NCBI RefSeq assembly: GCF_015752045.1
Contig: NZ_JADOUS010000001.1
Span: 440,636 to 504,635 of the forward strand
DNA length: 64,000 bases
Reading direction: 5' to 3'
Origin: Arthrobacter_D sp015752045
Lineage (GTDB): Bacteria > Actinomycetota > Actinomycetes > Actinomycetales > Micrococcaceae
Shown piece after piece: positions 8,272-17,293 of the stretch (its first letter is position 1; the number at the start of each line of letters is the position of its first letter). A program made the position numbers and the translations under genes. The notes under the pieces are model-generated. The model was not told where the DNA came from. It saw only the letters and a program-made list of their open reading frames with translations, and made no database searches.

Positions 8272-8966
8272 CAGGCACCCGCAACTTTCGCCTCGAGGGC
8301 CACGATCTCCGCGTCCGGTGCACCGCCGGCCGAGACCTTCCGCGTCCACGGCGTCAGGAGCCGCTCCGCGAGCACGAGCAGGAGGTCCATCACCAGCGCG
8401 AGCAGCAGGATGATGATGATCCCGACGGCGATCTCGGTCGGGAAGGACCGGAACAGGCCGTCCGTGAACAGCGTCCCGAGGCTCGGCACGCCGATCAGCG
8501 CGCCGACGCTGACGAGCGAGATGTTGGTGACGGAGACGACGCGCAGCCCGGCGAAGAGCACGGGCAGCGAGAGCGGGAGGTCCACGGTCAGGAACCGGCG
8601 GACAGGCGTGTAGCCCACGGCGACGGCTGCCTGCCGGACGCCGTCGTCGATCGAGTTCAGCGCGTCGAGCGTGGACCGCACGAGCAGCGAGAAGGCGTAG
8701 ATCGCGAGGGCCACGATGACGTTGACCGGGTCGATGACCCGGGTGCCCAGCACCACGGGCAGGAACACGAACATCGCCAGGGACGGGATCGTGTAGAGGA
8801 TCGAGGACCCGGTGAGCAGGATCGATCCGACGACGGGGTTGAGCCGTGCGAGCTGCGCGAACGGCACCGCGGCGAGCAGCCCGAGGAGCAGTGGCACGAT
8901 GGCCTGGAAGAGGTGCAGGCGCGTGTGCAGCCAGACGAAGTCGAGGTTTGCGAGGAACCAGTCCAT
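8271..8966 (-). CDS. Osmoprotectant ABC importer, permease subunit 1
   Basis: A 231-residue permease with a predicted periplasmic N-terminus and about six helices. The coupling loop is RQAAVAVGYTPVRRFLTVDLP. Its ATG lies two bases after the ATPase gene stop, and the next gene starts inside its stop codon. It is homologous to the second permease gene and should form a heterodimer with it in the importer. Confidence 0.93.
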   Translation of the reverse strand: MDWFLANLDFVWLHTRLHLFQAIVPLLLGLLAAVPFAQLARLNPVVGSILLTGSSILYTIPSLAMFVFLPVVLGTRVIDPVNVIVALAIYAFSLLVRSTLDALNSIDDGVRQAAVAVGYTPVRRFLTVDLPLSLPVLFAGLRVVSVTNISLVSVGALIGVPSLGTLFTDGLFRSFPTEIAVGIIIILLLALVMDLLLVLAERLLTPWTRKVSAGGAPDAEIVALEAKVAGA

Positions 8967-8968
8967 GG

Positions 8969-10120
8969 CTAGACCGCCGTGTTGTGGTCGGCGCGGCCCC
9001 GGTCGAGCCGGGCGGCCTCGATGAGCTCGAAGACCTCGGCCGCATGGACGACGCCGACCGCACGGCCGTCGTCGTCGACCGTCACGCCCAGGCCCGACGG
9101 CGACGAGAGCGCGGCGTCGAGCGCCCGCCGCAGGGTGTCGCCGCGCGTGTAGAGGGATCCCCCGGGGACGGCGTCGGCCTGCCGGGCGATGCTGTCGCGG
9201 GTGGCCTGCGGCACCCACCCGTGCGGGCGTCCGTCGGCGTCGACCAGCAGCGTCCACGGCGAGCGCACCGACACGGTCGGATCGGCGAGCTGATCGGCCT
9301 CGATGGTCTCCACAGGATGGACGGTGACGCCCGCGCCAGGCTGGAAGGAGAGGTGGCGGAAGCCGCGGTCGCGCCCTACGAACCCGGCCACGAAGTCGTC
9401 GACGGGGGCGCGGAGGATCTCCTCGGGGGCTGCGTACTGCGCGAGGCGTCCGCCGACGGCGAAGACGGCCACCTTGTCGCCGAGGACGGTCGCCTCGTCG
9501 ATGTCGTGGGTGACGAAGACGATGGTCTTGGCGAGGTCCCGCTGCAGGCGCAGCAGCTCCTCCTGCAGTTCGGCGCGGACCACGGGGTCGACGGCGCTGA
9601 AGGGCTCGTCCATGAGGAGGATGGGAGGATCGGCCGCGAGCGCCCGTGCGACGCCGACGCGCTGCTGCTGCCCGCCGGAGAGCTGCCCGGGGTACCGCCC
9701 GCCCAGCTCGGGCGCGAGGCCGACGACGGCGAGGAGCTCCTTCGCGCGTGCCCGGGCCTCGGCCTTCCGGACGCCGTTGAGGCGCGGGACCGTCGCGATG
9801 TTGTCGAGCACGGACCGGTGCGGCAGGAGGCCCGAGGACTGCATGACGTACCCCATGGAGCGCCGCAGCTCGGAGGCCTTCTGCTGGGAGACGTCCTGGC
9901 CGTCCACCAGGATCAGGCCCGACGTCGGCTCGACCATGCGGTTGATCATGCGCAGGGAGGTCGTCTTGCCGCAGCCCGAGGGTCCGACGAAGACGGTGAT
10001 CTTCCCGCGCTCGATGTCCATGGTGAGGTCGTCCACCGCGGGGCGGCCGCCGTCGTACGTCTTGGTGACGCCGCGGAATTCGATCTGGTGCCGGGTGCCG
10101 GCCTGCTCGGGGGGTGTCAT
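8969..10120 (-). CDS. opuCA: Osmoprotectant ABC importer, ATP-binding protein with CBS region
   Basis: The cytosolic motor of the glycine betaine-type importer, 383 residues from ATG 10120. It has Walker A GPSGCGKTT (46-54), the glutamine loop YVMQSSGLLPHRSV, signature LSGGQQQR and Walker B LLMDEPFSAVD, followed by an about 100-residue C-terminal CBS-type region that in OpuA/OpuC proteins senses ionic strength or nucleotide. The in-frame start 99 bases further up is less likely because residues before MTPPEQ do not resemble the family. It is the first gene of the four-gene operon; a promoter candidate lies at 10258-10285. Confidence 0.93.
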   Translation of the reverse strand: MTPPEQAGTRHQIEFRGVTKTYDGGRPAVDDLTMDIERGKITVFVGPSGCGKTTSLRMINRMVEPTSGLILVDGQDVSQQKASELRRSMGYVMQSSGLLPHRSVLDNIATVPRLNGVRKAEARARAKELLAVVGLAPELGGRYPGQLSGGQQQRVGVARALAADPPILLMDEPFSAVDPVVRAELQEELLRLQRDLAKTIVFVTHDIDEATVLGDKVAVFAVGGRLAQYAAPEEILRAPVDDFVAGFVGRDRGFRHLSFQPGAGVTVHPVETIEADQLADPTVSVRSPWTLLVDADGRPHGWVPQATRDSIARQADAVPGGSLYTRGDTLRRALDAALSSPSGLGVTVDDDGRAVGVVHAAEVFELIEAARLDRGRADHNTAV

Positions 10121-10257
10121 GGCAGCTGTGCCTTTCGTGGCAGGAGCTTCTCGGCCGGGCTGCGCCCACGGACCGCACCCATGCGGTTCCTGCTTGCCGT
10201 CTGGTAGGTCGCTGCACAAGGCGCGCAGCGGGTCAGTTCAAGCTGTCGAAGGTTCTG

Positions 10258-10285
10258 AGTCTAACCATGCCTTCGGAGCAGACAA
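10258..10285 (-). promoter_or_regulatory. Promoter candidate for the osmoprotectant operon
   Basis: On the minus strand TTGTCT and TAGACT are 16 bases apart and end about 140 bases before the first ATG. Spacing and boxes fit a housekeeping sigma factor. The long untranslated leader could hold further control, but no known riboswitch was recognised. Confidence 0.4.
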
Positions 10286-10309
10286 CACCGCGGGTTGGTG
10301 ATGCCTGCG

Positions 10310-11263
10310 TCACACGAGGAACCGGACACCCATCACGGGGTCCTCGTCGAGGACCACGAGGTCGGTGATGCCCTCCTCCGCGAGCCGCGTCCGGAGGCGC
10401 TCCTGCAGTGCCGGCTGATGCATCGCGAGCCCGCCGCCCAGCACCACGGGTCCTGGCACCCCGATCACGGAGGCGACGTCGAGCACGAGGCGCGCGAGGT
10501 CGGTGGCCACGCGGTCGAGGATGGCCGCGGCGTCGTGGTCGCCGTCCCGTGCGGCGTCGAACACCGCACGGGACTGCGCCGCCCAGTAGGTGCGCCCGGC
10601 GCCCGAGTGGAACATGCCGATGAGTTCGGTGGGGGTGGCGACGCCGTTGAGGGCGAGCACCGCGGTGTCGAGGGCGTCGGGGGCCTGCCCGACGTCGTGC
10701 CGGTGCAGGGCCCGGCGGACCGCCTCACGGGCCACCCAGTACCCGCTGCCCTCGTCACCGAGGAGGTAGCCCCAGCCCCCGGAGCGTGCCTGCCGGCCGT
10801 CACGGGTGACGCCCCAGGCCACGGAGCCGGTACCGGCGATGACGGCGATGCCCGCGTGGGCCCCTCCCGCCGCGAGGATGAGGCGGGTGTCGTGGACCAC
10901 CTCGATGACGGCGTGCGGCGCGTGGGGTGCGATCAGTGCGCGGAGGCGGTCGGCGTCCGCGGCCGTGTCCACCCCGCCGGAGCCTGCGACGACCCGCGCG
11001 ATTGCGCCCGCGTCAGCGCCCTCCAGGAGTGCGTGGAACAGCTTGCCCAGGCTGCGGGCGGCGGTCTCCGTGGTGACGTTCTGGACGTTGGCACTTCCCG
11101 CCTTCGCCTCGGCGACGAGCCGCTCGCCGCGCCAGAGCGCGCCGTGCGTCTTGGAGCCACCGATGTCGAGGCCGACGACGAGCGGCGCGGAATCGGTGCC
11201 CGTGCCCGGACCCCCGCCGGTGGTGGACGGGGGCTGAACGGGTGGCGCGGGGGTCTCGGACAT
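10310..11263 (-). CDS. BadF/BadG-type sugar kinase, probable N-acetylglucosamine kinase
   Basis: A 317-residue ASKHA-fold kinase that probably phosphorylates N-acetylglucosamine or another amino sugar in the cytosol. Phosphate-1 motif GLDIGGSKTH is at 31-40, phosphate-2 AGTGSVAWG at 143-151, followed by the family stretch GGWGYLLGDEGSGYW at 162-176, and PVVLGGGLA near the C-terminus. The first 26 residues are a Pro/Gly/Thr-rich extension. TAGGCT-N6-ATG marks a leaderless start. The nearby MFS gene is upstream on the same strand, but no other amino-sugar gene is next to it, so the substrate is inferred from the family only. Confidence 0.85.
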   Translation of the reverse strand: MSETPAPPVQPPSTTGGGPGTGTDSAPLVVGLDIGGSKTHGALWRGERLVAEAKAGSANVQNVTTETAARSLGKLFHALLEGADAGAIARVVAGSGGVDTAADADRLRALIAPHAPHAVIEVVHDTRLILAAGGAHAGIAVIAGTGSVAWGVTRDGRQARSGGWGYLLGDEGSGYWVAREAVRRALHRHDVGQAPDALDTAVLALNGVATPTELIGMFHSGAGRTYWAAQSRAVFDAARDGDHDAAAILDRVATDLARLVLDVASVIGVPGPVVLGGGLAMHQPALQERLRTRLAEEGITDLVVLDEDPVMGVRFLV

Positions 11264-11269
11264 GCCTAC

Positions 11270-11275
11270 AGCCTA
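11270..11275 (-). promoter_or_regulatory. -10 box of a probable leaderless kinase transcript
   Basis: TAGGCT on the minus strand lies six bases before the ATG at 11263 and no Shine-Dalgarno sequence is present. Confidence 0.5.
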
Positions 11276-11330
11276 CAAACAGGCCGGGACGAGGCCGCCG
11301 GGGCCGGCAGGGTCAGTGGGGCCGGCAGGG

Positions 11331-12575
11331 TCAGCGCGGAGCCCTGGACCGGAGGACCAGCGAGCCCGCGGCGAGGAGGGCGCAGACCGCGCAGATCGCC
11401 AGCGCGAAGACGGTGACCGAGGCGTTCAGGCCCCAGGTGCCCGCGGCAGCGCCGAGGCCGAGGACCGGGACGGCGCTGCCGAGGTAGGTGATGACGTAGA
11501 CGGCGCTGACCGTCTGCGCGTGCAGGGCCGGGTCGACCTTCACGGATACCTCGTTGAAGACCACCCGGAAGGCCATGCCCTGGCCGAACCCGGCGACGAC
11601 GCACGCCCCGATGAGCAGGGGGAGGCTGCCGGTCTGCTGTGCGACGGGCAGGAGGCCCACGCCCACCGCCATCCCGGCGAGTCCCGCGGGGACCACGAAC
11701 CGTCCGCGCGGCGAGACCAGCTGGCTGACGGCGGAGGAGCCGAGCACGAGCGCGGCGAGGAGGCCGATCAGCGGACGGGAGGTCGTCCCGGCGATGCCCG
11801 CGAACCAGGTGGGCGCGAGGCTGAGGGTGAACCCGAACACCGCGAAGCTCAGGAACCCGACGGACGACGCCGTCCAGAAGGAGCGGCGCGCCTCCCTCGA
11901 CACGGCCGGCCTGCGCGGCCGCAGGACGGCCAGGGGCTTCCCGGCCGCTACGGGCTTGATCGCCGGGCGCGCGCGGAGCAGCACCAGCGGGATCAGGAGG
12001 CTTGCGAGCGCCACGAGGTACACGACGAACGGGGTCCTCGTGGGCGAGGGCAGGAGTGAAAGCAGTCCACCGATCACCGGGCCGGCAGCGACCCCGCCGG
12101 CCGAGGCCATGAGCGTGAACCGGGAGGCCCAGTCCGGGCGGGCCGGCAGCAGGTCGCGGAGCGCGGCAGCACTGGCGCCCGTCGCCAGGGCGACGGCCCC
12201 GCCCTGGAGCATGCGTCCGGCGGCGAGCATCGGCAGCGAGGTGGCGATGGCAAAGAGCGCGGCGCCGGCGAGCCCGAGGATGACGGCGAGGACGAGTGCG
12301 GCCCGCCGTCCGATGTGGTCCGACCAGTGGCCGGCGTGGACCAGCCCGCCGATCAGGGCCACGACGTAGGACGCGAAGGCGACCGTGACGGCGAAGGGGG
12401 ACAGGCCGAGCTCGGCCTGGATGAGCGGGTAGAGCGGGGTGGCCAGGTTGGCGCCGATCAGGAGGGTCGAGATCACGGTCACGGCCAGCACGAGCCGGAC
12501 AGCGAGCGACGCGTCCCACCGCCGTGCCCCGACCGCCGCCGCAGGCCTCATCCGCAGCTCGTCGATGACGCTCAT
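11331..12575 (-). CDS. MFS transporter, drug/metabolite exporter type
   Basis: A 414-residue major facilitator with about 12 helices in two halves separated by a basic cytoplasmic loop (KPLAVLRPRRPAVSREARR). Motif A between helices 2 and 3 reads HAGHWSDHIGRRAAL, and the first helix contains ANLATPLYPLIQAELGLSP, common in the drug-efflux and sugar-efflux subfamilies. The ATG at 12575 has AAGGGG upstream and is chosen over one 57 bases earlier. Its 5' end faces the Lrp-family gene, which may control it. The substrate is unknown. Confidence 0.85.
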   Translation of the reverse strand: MSVIDELRMRPAAAVGARRWDASLAVRLVLAVTVISTLLIGANLATPLYPLIQAELGLSPFAVTVAFASYVVALIGGLVHAGHWSDHIGRRAALVLAVILGLAGAALFAIATSLPMLAAGRMLQGGAVALATGASAAALRDLLPARPDWASRFTLMASAGGVAAGPVIGGLLSLLPSPTRTPFVVYLVALASLLIPLVLLRARPAIKPVAAGKPLAVLRPRRPAVSREARRSFWTASSVGFLSFAVFGFTLSLAPTWFAGIAGTTSRPLIGLLAALVLGSSAVSQLVSPRGRFVVPAGLAGMAVGVGLLPVAQQTGSLPLLIGACVVAGFGQGMAFRVVFNEVSVKVDPALHAQTVSAVYVITYLGSAVPVLGLGAAAGTWGLNASVTVFALAICAVCALLAAGSLVLRSRAPR

Positions 12576-12738
12576 CCCACCCCTTGTCCTCTCGTGCGCC
12601 CGGAGCGGGCGCTTCCTGGCACGCTCATGCACGGCCCCCTATAGGATGGGGCGGATTGACCGCGGTGCTCCGTTGCAGCTCTGATATTTGAGCGCGGTGC
12701 GCAACACAGCGGAGACCGACTGATGGGAAGTGAGCGTC

Positions 12739-13221
12739 GTGAGCAAGCTGGACAACCTCGATCTGCGACTGCTGCTCGAGCTCGTGAGGGATCCCCGGGC
12801 GCAGGTGAGCGAACTGGGTGAGCTGCTCGGTGTGGCCCGCAACACGGCGCAGAGCCGCATCCGCAGGCTCCTGCGGACCGGCACGCTGCGCCGCAGCGGG
12901 CGTGAACTCGATCTGGAGGCGCTCGGCTACGACGTCGTCGCGTTCGTCACCCTCGAGGTGTCCCACCGCGAGCTCGACGGCGTCATCGCCGGTCTCCGCA
13001 CCCTGCACCAGGTCCTCGAGGTGCACGAGATCTCGGGGCGGGGCGACGTCTGGTGCAGGGTCACCGCCACCGACACCCACAACCTGCAGTCCGCGCTGCG
13101 GTCCGTCCTGAGGATCAAGGGCGTCATCCGCACCGAGACCGTCCTCGCCCTGCACGAGCACATCCCCTACCGCACCGAGCCCCTGCTCGAGCGCCTCGCC
13201 CAGCGTCCCGCGGACGCCTGA
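12739..13221 (+). CDS. Lrp/AsnC family transcriptional regulator
   Basis: A 160-residue feast/famine regulator with the AsnC-type winged helix-turn-helix at about 3-60 (DNLDLRLLLELVRDPRAQ, VARNTAQSRIRRL) and a RAM-type ligand domain from about 68 to 150 that should bind an amino acid and drive oligomer formation. GTG 12739 is preferred because GGGAAG lies eight bases upstream and SKLDNLD is the usual family start; an in-frame GTG at 12730 is the alternative. It is divergent from the MFS gene and 42 bases upstream of the AlaX-like gene, so it may control both. Confidence 0.9.
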   Translation: MSKLDNLDLRLLLELVRDPRAQVSELGELLGVARNTAQSRIRRLLRTGTLRRSGRELDLEALGYDVVAFVTLEVSHRELDGVIAGLRTLHQVLEVHEISGRGDVWCRVTATDTHNLQSALRSVLRIKGVIRTETVLALHEHIPYRTEPLLERLAQRPADA

Positions 13222-13263
13222 GCGACGTGGCGCCCGAGCACGAACCACGTCGAGGAGACCCCG

Positions 13264-14142
13264 ATGACCCTGCCCACCACCGACACCCGCGTCACCTACC
13301 CCTCCGGGGCCACCGAAGCGGCCTCCCGGATCCTGCACGTGGAACAACGCGGCGGCCGACACGCGGTCCTGCTCGACACCACCGCCTTCCACCCGGTGGA
13401 CCATGCCTGGCCGGACCAGGGCGCGGACCGCGGCGTGCTCGAGGTCGCTGACCGCAGCTGGGCCGTGACCGACTGCGTCGTCGGAGCGACCGACGGCACC
13501 AGCCTGTACCTCGGTGCGGATTCACCCGTCCGCAAGGGCACCGAGGGGTGGGCGTTCGTCGTCGTCCATCTGATCGACGGGGCGGAGGGTGACGGTCCGG
13601 CGGAGGGCGACGACGCCGTCGTCCGGGTCGAGGCCGCCCAGCGAGCCGCCGTGTCCGCCGGACACACCGGGTGCCACCTCGCCTCACTGGCCCTGAACCG
13701 GGCGCTGGCCGGCCGCTGGAAGAAAGACGTGGCGGCCGACGCCCTCGGCGCACCGAATTTCGACGCGCTGGCGATCGACACGACGGTGATCAGCGAGTTC
13801 GCGTCCGTCGACCGGTACCGCCTCGGCAGATCCCTGCGCAGGAAGGGCTTCTCCCTCGAGGACCTCGACGCCGGGGCCACGGCCGCAGCGGTGAATGCCA
13901 CGCTCGCCGGATGGACGGCCACCGGCGCCCCCATCAGCATCGGGACCGACGGCGGCGGACTCACCGACCGGCGCCGCTGGGTCTGCGACCTGCCCGGGGA
14001 ACGCGCCGAGATCCCCTGCGGCGGCACCCACCTGACCTCACTGGCCGGCGTGGACGTCACCGTCCGGCTCGAACTCTCCGAGGAGGACGGGACACCGGTC
14101 CTGCAGATGGATACCCGGGTCGGCGTCCCGGCGTCCGCCTGA
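13264..14142 (+). CDS. AlaX-like metal-dependent hydrolase, probable misacylated-tRNA editing
   Basis: A 292-residue protein resembling the editing domain of alanyl-tRNA synthetase, which removes Ser or Gly wrongly attached to tRNA-Ala. The zinc ligands are visible as the HxxxH motif in AGHTGCHLASL (His134, His138) and CxxxH in PCGGTHLTS (Cys253, His257). The N-terminal barrel-like part is divergent. It has no aminoacylation domain. The gene follows the Lrp gene by 42 bases with GAGGAGA before the ATG, so the two are probably co-transcribed. The exact amino-acid specificity cannot be read. Confidence 0.8.
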   Translation: MTLPTTDTRVTYPSGATEAASRILHVEQRGGRHAVLLDTTAFHPVDHAWPDQGADRGVLEVADRSWAVTDCVVGATDGTSLYLGADSPVRKGTEGWAFVVVHLIDGAEGDGPAEGDDAVVRVEAAQRAAVSAGHTGCHLASLALNRALAGRWKKDVAADALGAPNFDALAIDTTVISEFASVDRYRLGRSLRRKGFSLEDLDAGATAAAVNATLAGWTATGAPISIGTDGGGLTDRRRWVCDLPGERAEIPCGGTHLTSLAGVDVTVRLELSEEDGTPVLQMDTRVGVPASA

Positions 14143-14158
14143 GGACCCCTCCGGGACG

Positions 14159-15469
14159 CTAAGTCCGGCGCCGGCGGGGCGCGACACGGAGTTGCTGCGC
14201 CCCGGCCAGGAACTGCTCGGCCACCTCCAGCCGCGACACCGCCTCGGGCGTGCCGTCGTCCCCGGCCGCTGCGCCCTCGCTGCCATCCGCACGGCGTCGT
14301 GCTCCCGCGACGAGGGTGAGGCTGACGGCGGCCGCACGGCTCCTGAGGGCCACGGGGTCGACGCGGCGGTCGAAGGCCGCCAGGAAGCGCCGCAGCGCCT
14401 CCGGCACCTGCGCGTATCCGGTGTGCAGCGCGGGCAGGACGGCGAGGTGCCCCAGGAAGCAGGCGAGGTCGTCCACGAGGTGGCCAGGCCCCAGCGCGTC
14501 GACGTCCAGGAGCCCGGACACCGCCCCATCCTCGATCAGGAGGTTCCCCTCGTAGAAGTCGCCGTGCGTCGGCACGACGGGGCCGCCGTCGCTGGCGCGG
14601 ACGACGGCGTCGATGGCCGCAGCGAGGCGGCGGATGCGATCGGCCTCCTTCGGCAGCGCCGCTACGGCGCCCTCCCCGTAGTCCCGGACCCTGGACGCCC
14701 ACGGCGGGCGCGCCGGGAGCGAGAGGACCTCGGTCGGCAGCGAGGCGAGGACCCGCAGCAGCGCATCGGGTTCGACGCCGGCCGCGCCGTCGCGCATGAG
14801 GAGTTCCGCGAGCGGGGTGCCGGGAGCCGCGTGCATGGCGACGACGTCCCGCACCGGTCCGGCGGCGAGGGCGGGAGCGGGGACGCCGGCCGCCCGCAGC
14901 ATCCGGTGCCGCTCGGCGAGCGGCCCCGCCGCGTGCTGCCGGAGCACCTTGAGATAGCGTCGCTCATCCCCGTTACGTGCCAGCACCACGGCACGACGTA
15001 GCGGCCGGTAGCTCCTGAGCTCCACCCGTGTCGCCCCGGCCCCGTACCCGTTCCCGAAGGCGAACCGCGTGACCGCGTCGGGGTCGAGTGCCGAGGGGAG
15101 CCCCGGCAGGAGCGGATCGTCGGGGTGCACCCACGCCGAGAGGGTCCCGACGCCGCGCCGGTGGAACACGGTGACTCCGCCGGGAGGATGCGGGAGCGGG
15201 CAGGAGGTGATGCAGGCGTGGGTGGGCGCGGGCCCGGGAGGCGCCCCGGGGCCGTTGCCGGGCATGCCGCCGTCCGGGGTGGTGACCTCGACGGAGAAGA
15301 CGCCCGTCGCCCCGGCCCCCGGCCGGTGGTGCAGGGACGCGAGCTGCCAGGTGCCGAGCTCCCATCCGGCGGCGGCGAGGACGCGCCGCAGGAAGTCCTC
15401 GGGCGCGTCCGAGCCCAGGAGTGCGATGGCTTCCTGCTCCCGGGTGACGTGGATGTCCCGTGCCCTCAT
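14159..15469 (-). CDS. Aminoglycoside phosphotransferase (APH) fold protein
   Basis: A 436-residue protein with a kinase-like C-terminal half. The catalytic loop HGDFYEGNLL has His302, Asp304 and Asn309, and the metal-binding Asp lies in LLDVDALG (322-324), replacing DFG. Residues 150-225 form the N-lobe, with Lys in YLKVLR. The first 130 residues are an extra domain without a recognised motif. Members phosphorylate antibiotics, sugars or small metabolites; nothing nearby fixes the substrate, and a resistance role should not be assumed. Convergent with the AlaX-like gene, 16 bases apart. Confidence 0.75.
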   Translation of the reverse strand: MRARDIHVTREQEAIALLGSDAPEDFLRRVLAAAGWELGTWQLASLHHRPGAGATGVFSVEVTTPDGGMPGNGPGAPPGPAPTHACITSCPLPHPPGGVTVFHRRGVGTLSAWVHPDDPLLPGLPSALDPDAVTRFAFGNGYGAGATRVELRSYRPLRRAVVLARNGDERRYLKVLRQHAAGPLAERHRMLRAAGVPAPALAAGPVRDVVAMHAAPGTPLAELLMRDGAAGVEPDALLRVLASLPTEVLSLPARPPWASRVRDYGEGAVAALPKEADRIRRLAAAIDAVVRASDGGPVVPTHGDFYEGNLLIEDGAVSGLLDVDALGPGHLVDDLACFLGHLAVLPALHTGYAQVPEALRRFLAAFDRRVDPVALRSRAAAVSLTLVAGARRRADGSEGAAAGDDGTPEAVSRLEVAEQFLAGAQQLRVAPRRRRT

Positions 15470-15532
15470 GCGATCCCGGCCGGACGCTACGCGCGCAGGT
15501 CCGGGGTCGCTGCCGGTGTCATGCCGGGTCCG

Positions 15533-16564
15533 TCAGGCGCGCCGACGCTGCAGCACGTCGTCGAGGTTGATGCGACCCGTCGCGGGGGCGGCGTCGTCCG
15601 TTGTCACCGTGGTGTCAGCGGTGTCCGTGGTCCCGGCCGTGCTCGCGGCGACGCGGGCTGCGGCCTCCGACGCCTTGATGGGCGTCCTGGATACGGCCTT
15701 CGGGGCCTCGGGCAGATCGAGGGGCGCGGGGGCCTGGCGTTCGGCCTTCGCGGCATCGACATACGTGGGACGCGGTACCTCGACCGGAGCCCACGCCGTG
15801 GACCCCTGCGCCGGGGCGGCGAGCGTGGGCTCGGTCGGCACCGCGGCGGGTGCAGCCACGACCGGTCCCGCCTGACGGACCTCCACGGCGGATGAGCCGT
15901 GGGCACCGGCGAGCGCGGCTGTCCGCCGCTCCATCGCGGTGAGGGGGCGGGCGGGGGTCTGCTGGGCGTCGAACAGGAGGGTCGGTCGCGGGGGCGCGGC
16001 GGGGGTCTGCGGGTGCATCGGGGCCGCCCGAGGGGCGTCCTCGGGCGCGGGGCCCCGGACAGGTGCCATCGCTTCGGCGAATGCACGGTTCACGCGGTCC
16101 CGCCGGGCGCGGACGGCGAGCAGCCTCAGCGCGGCGACGGATGCGACCGTCCCGCCGAGGCATGCCAGCGGGACGAGGAGGGACACGAAGCCGATCGCGC
16201 CGAGCACGAGGGTGACGACGGTGCCGATGAGGCACAGGAGACCGGCCAGGGCGACGGCGATGCGTCCCCATCGCGGGGTAAAGGACTGCTGGCCGGACGC
16301 CGTCGTGGTGCCGGCCCGGACCACGGCCGTGCCCGGCCTCGTCCCGGGCGCGTCCCGGGTGGTCTCCGGGTGGCGTGCATCGTCCTGCGGCGCGGTCATC
16401 GTCATCATGCTCCCCCCGGGACGACGGGTCCCGGTCTTCAGCGTTGGGCGTCTGGTCCCGGCGAGGGCCGGAGTGGTCCTGCCGAGGAGGAACGGTGCTA
16501 CCCACACCAGCCACATGCCGACGATTGCTGCGAGCACCAACGAGCTATCCAGAGAGAAGACCAC
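15533..16564 (-). CDS. Conserved membrane protein with long Pro/Ala-rich tail
   Basis: A 343-residue protein with one helix right at the N-terminus (SSLVLAAIVGMWLVWVAPFLLG), a linker, two helices near 101-155 and a cytoplasmic tail of about 170 residues rich in Ala, Pro and Thr. The GTG at 16564 is chosen since the 27 codons between it and the ATG at 16645 have poor third-position GC, unlike coding DNA here. It ends the rimJ-galU block in an order similar to the mycobacterial region, where a transmembrane protein follows rimJ. Function unknown. Confidence 0.7.
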   Translation of the reverse strand: MVFSLDSSLVLAAIVGMWLVWVAPFLLGRTTPALAGTRRPTLKTGTRRPGGSMMTMTAPQDDARHPETTRDAPGTRPGTAVVRAGTTTASGQQSFTPRWGRIAVALAGLLCLIGTVVTLVLGAIGFVSLLVPLACLGGTVASVAALRLLAVRARRDRVNRAFAEAMAPVRGPAPEDAPRAAPMHPQTPAAPPRPTLLFDAQQTPARPLTAMERRTAALAGAHGSSAVEVRQAGPVVAAPAAVPTEPTLAAPAQGSTAWAPVEVPRPTYVDAAKAERQAPAPLDLPEAPKAVSRTPIKASEAAARVAASTAGTTDTADTTVTTDDAAPATGRINLDDVLQRRRA

Positions 16565-16657
16565 ACTCAGAACCGTAGAAGCACTTGCTGCCCGCCCCCC
16601 GCATTGGGGCCGGTGTGTCGGCGGCTGATATGCCTCCGGCGGCATCCAGTGCCGCGC

Positions 16658-17287
16658 TCACTCCCGCGGTGCCTCCCGGTTCTCGAGCCAGGGGCCGAGC
16701 AGACCCCGTGGCACATCCTCGGCGGTCAGCGCGAAACTCCTGTGGTCCGCCCACTGTCCCGCGATATGCAGGTAGCGCGGGCGGAGGCCCTCGTCGCGGA
16801 ACTGCAGCTTCTCCACGACGCGCAGGCTCGCCCGGTTCTCGGGCCGGATGTTGATCTCCATCCGGTGGAGGCCGAGATCCCGGAAGCAGTAGTCGGTCGC
16901 CAGCGCGACCGCCGTCGGCGCGATCCCCCGGCCGGCCCGGTCGGCGTCGACCCAGTAGCCGAGGGTCGCCGTCATCGCGGAGCCCCACGTGATGCCCGAT
17001 ACCGTCAGCTGTCCCACGAGGCGTGCATCCCGGGACCCGGGCTGCTGCTCCGTGATGAGGAACGGCAGCGCGGCCCCGGCCCGCGCCTGGGACGTCAGGG
17101 AGCGCACCATCTGGTGGTAGGTGGGCAGGAAGCCCTCCGGGTCCGGGTTGGAGGCCTCCCAGGGCGCGAGCCAGGCGGCGTTGCGGTGCCGCAACGCCGT
17201 CCAGGCTGCCTTGTCCCTGTGGCGGATGGGCCTCAGGACCAGCGATCCGGTCCTGAGGTTCACGGGCCAGCTGGTTGCCGACCACAC
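16658..17287 (-). CDS. GNAT family acetyltransferase, RimJ-like
   Basis: A 209-residue acetyl-CoA-dependent N-acetyltransferase of the RimJ/RimL branch, which modify protein N-termini (ribosomal proteins) or small molecules. The acetyl-CoA loop is DADRAGRGIAPTAV, followed by the RimJ-type GLHRMEINIRPENRASLRVVEKL. The GTG start lies seven bases after the galU stop. The galU-rimJ order is the same as in mycobacteria (there with moeA between), which supports the RimJ call. The actual protein substrate is not known. Confidence 0.85.
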   Translation of the reverse strand: MWSATSWPVNLRTGSLVLRPIRHRDKAAWTALRHRNAAWLAPWEASNPDPEGFLPTYHQMVRSLTSQARAGAALPFLITEQQPGSRDARLVGQLTVSGITWGSAMTATLGYWVDADRAGRGIAPTAVALATDYCFRDLGLHRMEINIRPENRASLRVVEKLQFRDEGLRPRYLHIAGQWADHRSFALTAEDVPRGLLGPWLENREAPRE

Positions 17288-17293
17288 GGCGGA

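Noticed and set aside
10320..15469. Possible antibiotic-resistance locus (MFS exporter and APH-fold kinase)
   Set aside because: The APH fold is shared with many metabolic kinases, the genes are in different units, and no resistance-type motif was seen, so no resistance role is claimed.
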